From Dendrocalamus latiflorus (lineage: Eukaryota; Streptophyta; Magnoliopsida; Poales; Poaceae), in assembly GCA_017311315.1 (NCBI GenBank), contig CM029650.1:15544215-15608214 (forward strand): a DNA stretch of 64,000 bases. The letters are read 5' to 3'. Positions 36,540 through 48,700 of this stretch are shown piece by piece; the first letter of the stretch is position 1; the number at the start of each line of letters is the position of its first letter. The notes under the pieces are model-generated. The model was not told the origin of the DNA. It did not search any database and worked only from the letters and a program-made list of their open reading frames with translations. The position numbers were made by a program, and so were the translations under genes.

Positions 36540-37538
36540 TTGAATAGGTGGAACAACTCGAATGTGATCTCAAGTTTCAAAAGTTGTCCGAAGCCAAGAA
36601 AGTGACACAAACCACCACGGAGTTTGAAAAATATGCACGTACTTGGTGAAAGCAATATGTCACTACTTGGAAAGAATTAAAGAGGTCATGATAAAAGAGT
36701 TTGTGGCATATGAGTATGAGCTTGAGTTACTTCATTATATGAAGAGCATACACCAAGGGCGTTGATCTGTCCAATCTTATTATGGTGAGCTGCATTATGC
36801 TATGTATCGTGCCAACATCACGGAGGCATGTGCGATAAGTGCTTACTTTAAAAGAGGTTTAAATTATGAGATCGCTGCTACTGTTCATTTGCAATAGATG
36901 GTAGTACGCAGGATCTTATGAATTATGGTATAGAGGAGAAGAAGGGAATTATAGAAAGGCATACACCACAGTTCAACCTAAGTCCACACTTCAGTTCGTA
37001 TGCCTTCATTAGTGCGTTACATGAGAAGACAACCAAGCATGGGACTTTCCCTTTGGTCAAGGCATCCTGTAGTACTACCCCATTGCTACATGAGGAGATC
37101 GTGGTTGATGGTAATTGTGCCATTGCTAGCCCACGATCTATAGAAGATGAGATGCTTCAAAACCTATGTGAGGATGAGAGCCACACAGCCAAATTGAGTG
37201 AGAGCGATAAAAACAGTGAGTTTTGTGATTTCACTATATGTGAGGTTGATTTCACCACATAGCCAAATAGTGAGAGAGATAAACGATGAGGACATAACCA
37301 CAGTTGAAGATGAAGTATTTGCTGCTCTGTGGGTACATCATGATGATTTTATAACTACAACACCTACACCGTCTGAGGAGAATGATAAAGGTAACAATAT
37401 TGGTGCTGAATTAAATTATGAAACGGTGAGTAATTGTGAAAACTCAGGCATGCAAATGGAAATTCCACATTTTAAATTTGATATGTTTAATTTACATAAT
37501 GTGAAATTGATTACTCATAAGGAAGTTCTTATTAAAAT
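36540..37538 (+). pseudogene. G1 Ty3/Gypsy gag remnant
   Basis: Near 36680-36900 one frame reads VMIKEFVAYEYELELLHYM, QG with an in-frame stop before SVQSYYGELHYAMYRANI, then ACAISAYFKRGLNYEIAATV. This is the gag core pattern W..LK..M...F.P..Y...L...L..L.QG..SV..Y of plant Gypsy elements. Stops at several positions. The following 600 bp contain two 114-117 codon open frames rich in E, D and N, perhaps later gag. Ends at SL2. Confidence 0.6.
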
Positions 37539-37543
37539 ATGTT

Positions 37544-37788
37544 TGTTGTGATTACAGACCAAACAGAGAGAGAGTAATATGGTAGTGGAGAGTTAGGTGA
37601 GCAATGCTTGGGGGTTTCCCCATGGCCTGGATGGCTTATATATATTCACATGGGGAGCATTTTACAGTTACGACCTTACACCCAAGTATCCCTCTCAAGG
37701 GCAGTTATGTCATCATACATGTCCCATTTTGGGCTTTACAACCTCCTAACAGGACGGCTGGGCTTAGGTGGGGGCCACCCCTACAATA
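37544..37788 (-). mobile_element. SL2: 245-bp solo LTR of the G2 family
   Basis: Minus-oriented copy of the G2 LTR (45463-45720) and of SL3: shares ACAGACCAAACAGAGAG, GTGAGCAATGCTT and GGCTTAGGTGGGGGCCACCC. Ends are decayed, and the flanks ATGTT / ATGTC give an imperfect TSD. Older than SL3 by that criterion. Confidence 0.75.
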
Positions 37789-37885
37789 ATGTCCTGATGA
37801 TTCTTGATACTATGTTATGCTTGATAATCCTAGAGAGCTATCTAGTGTGGTTGAGAACATTGCCGATATTTCATGTTTAAAGTTA

Positions 37886-38183
37886 GAGTAAAGTCCATTA
37901 CCGGTCCTTAAACTTTTTATGTTGTGTCATCCCGGTCCATAGACTTTTAAAGTATGCCATCCCGGTCCCTAAACTTTCAAAGTGTGTCATTACCACCTGT
38001 TACGGGTCCAGCTGTAATGGCACACTTTTGAAAGTCTATGGACCGGGATGCCACAGCATAAAAAGTTTAAGGACTGGTAATGACACATTTTGAAGTTTAT
38101 GGACTGGGATGACATACTTTAAAAGTCTATGGACCGAGATGACACAGCATAAAAAGTTTAAGGACCGGTAATGGACTTTACTC
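37886..38183. mobile_element. 298-bp MITE, probably Mutator-like (9-bp TSD TTAAAGTTA)
   Basis: Long terminal inverted repeats starting GAGTAAAGTCCATTACCGG, flanked by perfect 9-bp TTAAAGTTA at 37877-37885 and 38184-38192. The interior is largely self-complementary and holds several repeats of CCCGGTCCATAGACTTT in both orientations, so the element could fold into a hairpin. Non-coding. The 9-bp duplication suggests a Mutator-type transposase. Confidence 0.88.
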
Positions 38184-38209
38184 TTAAAGTTACTAGTTAG
38201 TAATTATAC

Positions 38210-40875
38210 TGAGAGACCATGTGGAGGTGTCCCCATGTTTGTGATAAGTAATTGACTCGTGTTCTAGAAAGTTTGAGTTTGATTTGGTTGGTTTGCGCCA
38301 AGTCGGTGCATGGCGCAGTCTGGTTTAGTTGGACTTGGTCAATCGCAGTCGGACGTGCTTGGGACGTTTGTTCTTTTTCTCGATCGGTCAATTTGGGTAT
38401 TTCATGCTTGAGTACCTTTCACTGATGCTAATGTTGATTATATTGTTTCGAGCGTTGCTATGTGATGGTTTGCTTGTTTGTGTGACTGCAGGACTTCGGA
38501 GCTAGGTCATGGTGAGGCGTGGGAGGACCGGGACTAGGCACAGGAGGTGTTGGGGTCCAGACGGTCAGAGATGTCGAAGATGATCGAGGTTGCTGAGGTG
38601 GTTGCGAGTCGAGAGACGAGGAACTGGAGCTGGAGCTACCGGAGGTGGACACGATGGGCAACGGTGAGGAGGACCGGGACTAGGCTCAAGGAGGAGCTGA
38701 GGTCCAGATAGTCAAGATGCGGGGTGCGGTCGTGCGAGGACAGGAAGCTTCCTGGAAGGTGTAGCAGGGGCATTTCGGTAAAATACGTAAGGCTGCAAAA
38801 TGGAAGCGGGTTCGGTTGAAGATAATGGGTTGGAGACCCGTTAGTGGAAGAGATGTTTAGGGTTTGGAGGGAAGGCTCAAATCCTGGTTCCGTCCACTTT
38901 TTTACAGGTGTTTGACTTTTGCCTCGTGTGGGTGTGAGGTGTGGGAGTGGAAGATGGCTGCCACTTCTTGATTTTCTTCTTTGGTGTGAGCTCCCTCCAT
39001 ATAGAGGATGTGAGGAGCAGGCAGTAGAGTGGGGGTTCTGTGTGTATGAGGTGAGCTCAGGGTGTGTGTGTGTTCTTCTTGGTGGAGAAGCATGCAGTGA
39101 GATGGTAGACACCTCTTGGTTTCCAATTGCATATGGGTCTGTAGTGAGATGGTTGTAACCCTTGTGTAATCATTCATCTCTCTGAAATGAATCCATTTGA
39201 GTTGTCATGAGTTTCAGTTCCTTTCTGCTTTCTATTCTTCCTTTTTCCTTTTGGTTAAATGAAGTGTTTTGATTTGATTAGCTGCAAAATCATGTGCTCT
39301 GAGATGGGTTTGTGCTCAAGGCCCCTTGGCTATATTATACCCACGAGCAATCATTTCTAGAGCATATTTCTCTCCAAAAATGTGTTCGTCTCTGTTGTAG
39401 CTACAGACCAAACAGAGAGAGAGAGAGAGAGTATGGTAGTGGAGAGTTAGGTGAGCAATGCTTAGGGTTTCCCCCATGGCCTGTGTCTATATATATATCC
39501 ACATGGGGAGTGTTATTACAACCTTGCCCTTACACCTGGGTAACCCCCTCATGGGTATTTATGCCATTACATATGTCCCATATTGGGCTTTACATCCTTC
39601 TAACAGGCTAGCTGGGCTTAGGTGGGGGCCACCCCTACAACAGTCTCATTTCCTCTACTTCTCAGAAACTAGGGTTTGGAGGTAGAGGATGGTTGATGCA
39701 CTTGATTTCTCTTCAAAGGATGGCTTGAGATTTGTGCCTTCTAGTCCTGAGGCTAATTCCTGCTGTAATTCAAAGTTTCATAAGCAAAGAATCTCAGAAT
39801 CATGAGTAAAATGAATTTTATCTCATCCTGCTGGTTCTTTTCTGCAAACGCAGCAGTTACTGTTTTCAATCACTTTTGGTCTGCATTCATTTTCTCTCTG
39901 AGTTCAATTTGCTGTTTAGGTTGTAGTCCTATTGATTTGTCTAGAGAAGAGCAGCAATTTTTCATGATATCTCTTGTTTTCGGCTGTTTCTAGGTATTTA
40001 CTGCAGCTTATGTTCAGTTTTTGGCTTAAGTCCTGTTGCTCTGTTTTAGTCTGTTTTTTGTCAGCTATTTTCGGGTGACTGCAGTATTTCAGCTTCTCAG
40101 TTTTTGTCTCAGTGGTCTTACGTTTATTCTCAGATTGCCTTAGTCTGTTTTTTAGCCAGAAAGCAGTCTGCCTGCAGAGGAAATCAAACCAGTAGAAAAC
40201 TGCATTTCAGAGAGCAGCGACAAGCTCTCGGCTCTGAAAACAGTCGCAGTCTGCAGTATTTTCAGTTTGTTTTTCTCGGTTTAGTTCGGCTGCTACCTCA
40301 GTTCTTTGAATTGCAGTCTTCCGTTTTTAGCCTCCTGTTGCTGCTCTTTAATCTGCATGTTTCTATGCTGTCTAGCTCAATTTTGCTGCGGCTGGTGCTT
40401 TCTTTTCTTCATTACAGTATTCATTGCAGTGTCATCTTTCGGCCCAGTTCTGCCGCGGCATTTGTTTTCGACTAGTCAGTATGTGTTCTATTTTTAGCTG
40501 ATATTTTTTTTGTCTTGTGTCAAGTTCATTCTAGTAGTCGGTCTTCCCTGTTTTAAGCAACGTTCTGTTCTCAACTAATCTGCATTTTTCTGGTCTGCAC
40601 TTTCCTGTTTTCATAATCTAGAGAATTGCTGCTTTCAGTCTACAGTAGTTGTTCTTTTCAATCCTTTGCAGTCGATTCAGTTTTTTGTATGCAATTTGTG
40701 AACTTTTTAGCCAGGTCAGTCAGTGAAACTTCTTCAGTTCTTTGTTGTCAGCAGTGTCGTCAGTTTGCTGTTTTTGCCGGTCAAGTGATCTTCTCTAGTC
40801 TCGGCATGTGGATACTTTGGGGCGATTTTTGAAGGCACCATTCACCCCCCCTCTGTAGCTGTTTCTGATCCTACA
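38210..40875 (+). repeat. C2 5' LTR (2666 bp including SL3)
   Basis: Aligns with 54197-55763 plus 59450-59889. TATA-like CATATAGAGG lies near 38998. Compared with the 3' LTR it has an extra stretch of about 210 bp at 40460-40670, carries SL3, and lacks about 240 bp present at 59590-59825. Open frames inside are not genes. Confidence 0.85.
39393..39642 (-). mobile_element. SL3: 250-bp solo LTR of the G2 family (TSD GTCTC)
   Basis: Termini TGTTGTAG/CTACAACA, flanked by GTCTC at 39388-39392 and 39643-39647. The C2 3' LTR shows the empty site with a single GTCTC near 54935, which confirms both the boundaries and that SL3 arrived after C2. Confidence 0.93.
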
Positions 40876-40877
40876 AT

Positions 40878-40889
40878 TGGTATCAGAGC
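40878..40889 (+). other. C2 primer-binding site (initiator tRNA-Met type)
   Basis: TGGTATCAGAGC, two bases after the LTR end, in the standard position. Confidence 0.9.
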
Positions 40890-40930
40890 CAGTTAGCTCT
40901 TCTCGATAGATCTTAACCGGTCTGTGAGCC

Positions 40931-42178
40931 ATGGCAACAGATAAGTATTCCACCAAGCCCCCGATCTTCGATGGGATCGACTATCTCTTTTGGAAGAGTC
41001 TGATGGAGACCTACATTCAGGCTCAGGGCTATGCGATTTGGCGCAAGGTTAAAATGCGCTTTGTTGTTCTTGCCGATGAGAACATCAATGTGGCAAACAT
41101 GCCCGATGTTGAGGCGAATGCTAAGGTGATGAATATCATCATTCAAGGTCTGAGCCAAAGCGAGTTCGATCGCGTTTCTCATCTTTCATCGGCCTTCGAT
41201 ATTTGGGTGACCCTCAATGCTTACCATGAGGGCACCACCCAAATTAAGACGGTACGACAGTACCAGTACAAGCGAGATTACAACAAGTTTGAAATGCTCG
41301 CTGGAGAGTCCCTGGATGAGTGATTTGCGAGGTTCCACAAGATTTTGAGCAACCTCCGAGCGGCCGGTCTTACATATCACGACTCGAAAAACGCTCGTCA
41401 AATACTTTTGGCTTTGGATTTGCGTGTTTGGGAGCTGAAAGTGACCACCATCAAGGACATAATAGATCTTTCGACTTTGACTCTTAATGCGTTATATTCA
41501 CGCCTCAAGACTCACGAGATTGACATTGTCCCTCGCAAGTCGAAGTCTCAGTCGATGGCATTGGTCACTGATCCCAGTCCTGCCTCTGGATCTTCTGTTG
41601 ACACTGTTTCGGGTTTTTCTCTAGCTGCTCTGTGTGAAATTGATGATGATCATTCAGAGCAGCTCCCAGAAAACCAACTAGCCCTCTTAGCCAGAAAGTT
41701 CTCTCATGCATACAAGAGGGTTAGGGAGAGAAAGAGAGGAGGAGGACTCGTGATTTGCTTTGAGTGTGGTGGCCCCAACCACATTCGAGCAAACTGCCCC
41801 AAGCTGGAAAAGGGCAAGAATGACTACAGCGGTTCGAGCAAGAATGACTACATCAATAAGAACCGCAACAAGAAACCTCCAGACAAAGAGAAGAAGTTCC
41901 GCAACCTTGGCAAAGCCAAGAAGCTCTTCCACCGCGTCCTCACCGCCTTTGATGACATCGACCTCAGCGAGGTGGAGGGGTGGAGTGACGACGATGGGAA
42001 GGATGATCAAAATCTCAAGGATGGCGATGACTTCCTCGGCATGTGCTTCTTGGCCCTTGAGGGTGACATCAGCGACAACGAGTTCTACTCTGACTCCGAT
42101 GAGGTATATCTTTCTTATGACCAGCTCACTGATGCTTTTCTTAAGCTAGAAAAATTTCATGCTAGATCTAGAGCCTAA
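40931..42178 (+). pseudogene. C2 Copia gag, one premature stop
   Basis: Forms the virus-like particle in Copia elements. One reading frame from ATG 40931 to TAA 42176-42178, broken only by TGA at 41321-41323 (codon 131). The N-terminal half is the plant Copia gag (UBN2-type) domain, with the PIFDGIDYLFWKSLMETY start and the QYQYKRDYNKFEMLAGESL block. The zinc knuckle CFECGGPNHIRANC lies near 41757-41798, followed by a lysine-rich and then an acidic segment. The primer site 41 bp upstream supports the start. About 415 codons; further gag-like sequence follows in another frame. Confidence 0.88.
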
Positions 42179-43857
42179 GTGTAGTGAGTTGGAGAAGTAG
42201 GTAGAGAGATTGTCACGGGAGCTTACTTCGCTTATATCTACTCCCTCCCGTGATGAATGTGATGTATGTTCCTCTTTGCTTGGTGATATGGAGAAGCTAA
42301 GGACCTCTCATGATAGTGTGACTTCTGAGCTAGATTTGCTTAAGGTGGAGAATGTTAGTCTTTTAGCTGAATGAGAGATAATTAGGATTGCTGCTCTTTC
42401 ATCTACTATTGTTGAGACTACTTCTTGCACCTCATGTGAGGATAAGGACAATGCTTTTAGAGGTCTTTATACTATGCTTCTCGATCTGCCTGGAACATGT
42501 GAAAGATGCAATAATTTGAAAATGAACCTAAAGAAGGCAGATCATAAAATTGCAGAATTACAAGCATTCTTACTAGAGCCCATTGTTTTTTGTACCAATT
42601 GTCCCAAATTAACTTTTGAACTTGAGTCTGTTTCTAAGCAATTTCAAGAAATGGTTGATCATAACAAGAAAATGGCTCAATATGCTTCTAAGAACCCTGT
42701 TAACTCACCATGCAATAATTGAGAAAAACTAAAATCTGAAAAAATGTGTGAAGCTAACTTAGGACCTTCTAGTGAAGCCACAATCTGCTTGTGTTGTGTG
42801 TGCTGGTGTGGGGGAAAAGCCTAAAGAAGTGGTAGAGACGCTTAGGCACGAGGACTAAACTGCTAGAAGTAGGATTGTCCCTCTTATTCCTTGCGAAGAC
42901 CTCAATGTTGAGGCGGCTGTGCGTGCACATGCCATTCCTTCTTCTGTTGTTGGTTCTTCTCCCTTACCTTCTGATGTCTCTTCTTCCCACTGCTCTTCTT
43001 GCACCTCTCTCTTTCAGGAGTGTCAGTATCTTATGAACACTCTTGAGAGGTTTGTTGGAGGCAAGAAGAAACTGAATCTTATTCTAGACCAGTCCAAATT
43101 TGTAAATTCAATCAAGGTCTAGGATATGATTTTCTTGAGGATGTTAGGAAGCATCCACCTACTGTTCTCAGACCCATAGCAGCAGGTGTGATTGAGGTCA
43201 AGCCCAGAACCAAGAAAGTTGTGTTCAATCTGCGGGCTTTGTCCAAGGGATCTCTGACAGTAAGGTGGTAACACCTATTGCTTTGACCTCTCAGAAGGTG
43301 AAGCCCCATCATGTTACTTCTACCTCTCAGAATGTAAAGTATCATTGTACCTTCTGCCAGAAGGATGGACACATGATCGAGAGATGCTTCAGGCGTGCTA
43401 AGATCACACGGAGAGATCGTATTCAGGCTCTTAGGCGTATTCAGGGTCAGCCCCAGACCTTGAGTGCACCTAAGACCAACACGAGGTCTAGAGTTGATCG
43501 TGTAGATGTGTTTGGGCAGCATCGAGGACTTGATTTTTGTAAGTTTTCTGGTTTTGGTCCTCGATTTGCCTCTGGTCGTGATATCCGCCGTCATGAGGGT
43601 AAATCTCGTTTCCCCCGTCAAGATAGCTAGCCGCGGCGAGATCAGCATGTTGCTAGTGCACCGATTCGCTCTTCCATAGCAGTCGGACCCAGCAACAGCT
43701 TCAGGTCTGCTCATAGACCTTCTGGCTTTCTGAGTGACGGAGAGCGTAGGGTAGGTAGAGGTCAGTCGTGTGTGACTACTTCTTCTGCTCATCGTGTGAC
43801 ACAGTATTGGGTGCCAAAATCTCTTTTGATTTATTCCAGTACTGAAACATCCCTCTC
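42179..43857 (+). pseudogene. C2 distal gag region with coiled coil and second zinc knuckle
   Basis: After a frame change the sequence stays protein-like with stops: heptad-like stretches (LDLLKVENVSLLAE, MNLKKADHKIAELQAF), cysteine pairs (CERCNN, CTNCPK), then, after more breaks, CTFCQKDGHMIERC (43348-43389), a second CCHC knuckle. Long Sirevirus gag proteins carry such a C-terminal extension. At least four stops or frameshifts. Confidence 0.68.
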
Positions 43858-45425
43858 TTGTTGACTCAGGTTCGCCGGGCAGGGAAGGCAAAGGTTTGGC
43901 TTGTGGACTCTGGGTGTTCTCGACACATGACCGGAGATTCTCGTTGGTTCTCTTCCCTAGCCCAAGCTGCAGGTGATGAGACGATCACCTTCGAAGATGT
44001 CTCTTCTGGGCGCGTCATCGCTAAAGGTACTGTGCGCGTTAATGATTCATTTGTTTTAAAAGATGTTGCCTTAGTAAGTAAGCTGCAGTACAATTTGCTT
44101 TCTGTTTCCCAGCTTACCGATGACGGTTTCGAGGTGAGCTTTAAGAAAAATGCTTGCAAAATTCTTGATTCTTCGGGGAGTCTGGTTTGCGGGTTTTCTA
44201 GATATGGGAGGATCTTTCGTGCTGATTTTGTTGAGTCTTCTGGTGATCCTCTCAAGTGTTTAGTTGCTTCTGAGTCCCATGACATCACTTTTTGGCATAG
44301 GAGACTTGGTCGTATTGGATTTGACCATTTGACTCGAGTTAGCAGCCATGATCTCATTCGTGGTCTGCCTAAACTCAAGATGGTCAAAGATTTAGTTTAT
44401 GCTCCTTGCCGGCACGGCAAGATGGTTGCCGCTTCTCATCCTCCGGTCACAGTGACTATGACCGATGCACCAGGACAGCTTCTTCAAATGGACACAGTTG
44501 GTCCAGCTAGAGTGCAGTCAGCAGGAGGGAAGTGGTATGTTCTTGTCGTGGTCAATGACATCTCGAGGTACTCTTGGGTGTTTTTCTTAGCCTCGATGGA
44601 TGAGACATTTACCCATTTTCGGGGTTTGTTTAGTAGGCTTTTGTTGAGCTCCTGGGTGCCTTACGAGCGATCCGCAGTGACAATGGTACGGAGTTCAAAA
44701 CTTCTTACTTTGAGGGGTTTTGCGATGAGACAGGTATAGAGCAACAGTTCTCTTCTCCATACATCCCACAACAAAATGGCGTTGTGGAGAGAAAAAACCG
44801 TACCATGGTCGAGATGGCCAGGATGATGCTTGATGAGTATTCTACACCTAGGAAGTTTTGGGCTGAGGCGATTGCTACCGCGTGCCATGTTTCAAACAGA
44901 GTTTTTCTGAGGGCACACTTGCATCGCACTTCTTATGAGTTGAGATACGGGCGAAAGCCCAGTGTCTCTCATTTTCGCGTGTTTGGTTGCAAATGCTTTA
45001 TCTTGAAGTCTGGGAACCTAGATAAGTTCGAGTCACGATCTTGTGATGGGATTTTTCTGGGTTACTCGACTTCTTTGCGGGCGTATAGGGTCTAGAACTA
45101 CGAGTCTAGTAAAATGGTAGAAACCTGTGAGGTGACTTTTGATGAGGCCAGTCCGGGGACTAGGCCCGATATCTCAAGTTCAGTAGAGCAGTCTGAGCTC
45201 ATCTTTGTGGACGATGAGGAGGATGGAGATAAGGGTCGTCTACCTAATCCAATTCCTCCTCCCCTTGAGGTGCCTGCTTCTACCACCGCACCTCGAGGAG
45301 ACCAGCCCATGCCTTCCACATCTTCTGGAGCTAGTGGCTCTGTTCCTACCTCGTCAGCTCATGAGGTAGAGGCCACTTCTTCCTCTCATCCAGGACCTCC
45401 CCATCTTATCCAAAAAGATCATCTT
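43858..45425 (+). pseudogene. C2 Copia protease and integrase, frameshifted
   Basis: The protease active site WLVDSGCSRHMTG lies near 43897-43935. The integrase zinc-finger region is damaged: FWHRRLGRIGF has R where the second histidine is expected, and LVYAPCRH has Y in place of a cysteine. The catalytic core has D in QMDTVGP (near 44490), then a frameshift near 44640, D in SDNGTEF (near 44680) and E in NGVVERKNRT (near 44790). IFLGYSTSLRAYRV follows, with a stop just after, then the S/T/E-rich linker toward reverse transcriptase, cut at about 45425. Reverse transcriptase is absent. Confidence 0.87.
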
Positions 45426-45462
45426 GTTCTTGAACTAAATTTAGCAAAAGTAAAAAAGATCT

Positions 45463-45720
45463 TGTTGTAGGGGTGGCCCCAACCTAAGCCCAGCAGGCCT
45501 GTTAGGAGGTTGTAAGGCCCGAAAGGGGACATGTATAATGACGAAAGTGCCCCTGAGGGGGATGTTCAGATGTAAGGGTATCACTGTAAAAACACTCCCC
45601 ATGAGGATATATACATACACGATACATGCCATGGGGAAAACCCTAAGCCATTGCTCACCTAACTCTCCACTACCATACTCTCTCTCTCTCTGTGTGTGTG
45701 TTTGGTCTGTAGCCACAACA
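45463..45720 (+). repeat. G2 5' LTR (258 bp)
   Basis: From TGTTGTAGGGGTGG to AGCCACAACA. Same family as SL2 and SL3 in the opposite orientation. Includes GGATATATACATAC (near 45606), a likely TATA region, and a (CT)n(GT)n run at about 45679-45702. Confidence 0.9.
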
Positions 45721-45721
45721 G

Positions 45722-45738
45722 TTGGCGCCGTCAATGGG
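45722..45738 (+). other. G2 primer-binding site (tRNA-Asp type)
   Basis: TTGGCGCCGTCAATGGG, one base after the LTR. TGGCGCCGT is the tRNA-Asp primer core used by many Tat and Athila elements. Confidence 0.8.
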
Positions 45739-45774
45739 GAGGAACGGAGAGCAAGCCTCAAGATCCGAAGAAGG

Positions 45775-48700
45775 ATGGCACCGAAGAAAGCTCCAGCATC
45801 GGCGGTGAAGAAGAAGAAGGCGGGAGCGACGGGGTCTCGTGTCAACACCAGGGCTTCGGCGTCGGCAGCTGTGGGCGTGGATGGCGGCGCGGGCGCGTCG
45901 ACAGGGAACGCCGGCGAGCACGCCATCACGACCGACCCCGCCACCGCCGCCACGACGGTCGGCACCGCACCGCGTACGGTGGGAGGTCCCACCGCGAGCA
46001 CGGCGACAACCGTCGACAGCGCCGACTGGGTGGCCGGGAGCGGCAGCGCTGGCGACCACATTGGCGCGGCTGTCGTCCCCCCGCCCGGTGCGGAGGCGGC
46101 GAGCGGTCCCGACGGCAACATGGGCCTCACCATCGACTCCGACGTCCACCACGCCACCACGGCAGGTAATCCAGGAGTGCAGACCGTGATCCCCGCTGTT
46201 TCGACCATGCAGCCAGGTACATCGGGCGCTCTAGCTATGACTACGGTGGAGAACGCCCTGCTAGCAGCCCTCAGCACGTTCCAGCGGGAGTTAGCAGATC
46301 TCCGCGGGGCCGTACGGGATATGCAAGAGACTCGGAGCCAGCAGGCTCCACCAACGGTCGCGCCGGAGCCCACGCCGGAGCGGGCGGATAGCCGAGACGC
46401 TCCCACGTCTAGTCGCATCCCGCTGCGGCGTGTCAACCCGGAATCCCCACTCTCCGCAGGCTTGCGGCGGGTGACGTGGCCGGAGGACTTCAAGTTCCCG
46501 AGTGCCAACGAGTCGTACAAGGGTGACACGGACCCACAGGAGTTCGTGCGCGTCTACGAGACCGCCATTGAAGCCGCCGGCGGGGACGACAGCACGAAGG
46601 CGAAGGGGCTCCCCCTCGCGCTGCAGGAGGTGGCGCTCTCTTGGTTCTTCTAAAGGATTGCGCGTAGGCTACAAAAGCAGAAAACAAAACTTTTCTACCG
46701 CGCACACAAGGACATCATGCTTAAGGAGTGATCATGGATCATTACCACTAAACGCGCAGCGCAGCGGAAGAAGAGTTGGAGAAGCCGGTCCAACCACGCG
46801 CGTCGAGGTAGTAGTGGAATTAGCCGATCGCCACGAACAGATCGTCTCCTCCTCGCGATCAACCACACCACGAGCAGATCCAATCTGTAGGTTGTTGATG
46901 CCGATCAACACCGCAACGAGTAGTGCCTCCACCGGTATCCACACGTCCGGGGCTGGAACGTCGATCGCGAGTGTACTAGCACTCGTGAGGGGCTAGGGTT
47001 TGGCTCAGGAGGTGGCGGCTAGGGTTTTGCTAGAGGTTCACAGAAAACGTATGTTCCTCAGCGCCTCGCCTCCATATATATAGACCTCCTCACTTGGGAC
47101 TTGTGGACCGAGGCCCAATAGGAGTCTATTCGGATCTCTATCCGAATTGAGCCCACATCCGAATCATATTCGAATTAGTGTTCCAACCCGTTAAGCGTGC
47201 GACCCTGTAGGTTCACGTATACTTGGTCGCGACCCAGAAACGCCTTTCCGGTCACCCTGTTAATAGCGGCCTCTAGTAAGAATATTAACCCCAAAGTATA
47301 CGTAAAGATCATATCGGCTGAACCTGTAATGTTCTCATGTACGAATCCCTTTGCCTCACGATATAGATTGAGCTCAAGGTGAGACCTGTGTCATCCTCTT
47401 AATAGCTCAATCACTCTCTCGATTTTGTGATGGATTATAAACTTGTGATTGACTCCTCAATCACCTTGGCATGGCCATGCACTTTCATAATCCATTACAT
47501 CGAGGGGCCCAGAGATATCTCTCCCATAAGGAGGGGCAAATTCTATCTTTACCATTCACATCCCACTACATGTTTCATGGCAAACCCGAAGACTACTTTT
47601 ATAACTACCCAGTTACGGAGTAGTGTTTAGTAGTCCCAAAATAAGCTACTACGCATGTTGGGAACCATGATGATCTCAAGTCTAAGGATTCTACATAAAC
47701 ACTACTTGAGACCAACTGATGACACATGGAATCTCTGCAGTGTCTCATGGCGGGTCTATCCAACATATGTTCACTAACACATGTCCATATTATTGATTTG
47801 GTATCACCATACCATGATCCATGAGACATGATCATCAATCAATACATATGCTGATCTTTGAATCATATTTGTTCCTCATATGATATATGATCAGGGATCA
47901 TTTAGAAATAGCAACATTTTAGCATTAAGAGTCTCATGAATAAGTCACATACTCATTGATCAATAATGATAATGTCTATTTCAAGGAACAAAGTAATGTA
48001 TCATAAACATAGTATGTGATATACACAACATCTCCATGTTGCCTCTAGGGCATATCACTAACATCTTCGCCATCGAGCCAAATTCCATCTATGCGTGGGA
48101 GCAGATCCGCGACCGGCTCTACAACAACTTCCAAGGGAATTACGTCGAGCGCGTTGACGCAGATCAGCTCTTCGCAGTCAAGCAAAAACCCTCGGAGAAA
48201 CTCCGGGACTACTTCAAGTGCTTCGCGAAGGTACGCTGTCAGGTCAAGGATGTCAACGAAACGACCATCATCAATGCAGCAGTACAGGGTCTTCGCCCGA
48301 GGCTGCCTGCCGAATACAACGCGCGGAAGCCAATCAAGATGGTGGCGAAGCTCTTCAACAAGATGGAGGAGTACAGCAGAGCGGAAGAGGACACGCGGCG
48401 GCGACGGCAGGGTGACGACTCTGATACCAATCAGGCGGAGGACTCGGCGAAGAACGAAGGCTCGCCGAAGGAGGGATCCTCGAAAGGCAAGCGCAAGCAG
48501 GAGCCGTCGAAGGACGCCTCCAGACGAAAGGATGCCCAGCACAAGGAGTCATCGAGCGACAAACCCAAACACGGTCAACAGAAGTCTCAGGGCCCATTAT
48601 GTCTTTGACATCGAGGGCGGCTCCGAAGATAGCACCCCCGCTGGCCGCGACGACAGAGGACGTCGGGGGCGGGGGCGCGATCGAGGTCGCAACGACAAAG

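Noticed and set aside
43112..43891. 259-codon minus-strand open frame
   Set aside because: Lies opposite the second zinc knuckle region of C2 gag and has no motif of its own.
45441..46529. 362-codon open frame on the minus strand opposite gag
   Set aside because: It runs through the G2 LTR and mirrors the GC-rich gag frame; its composition follows the sense codons and no motif appears.
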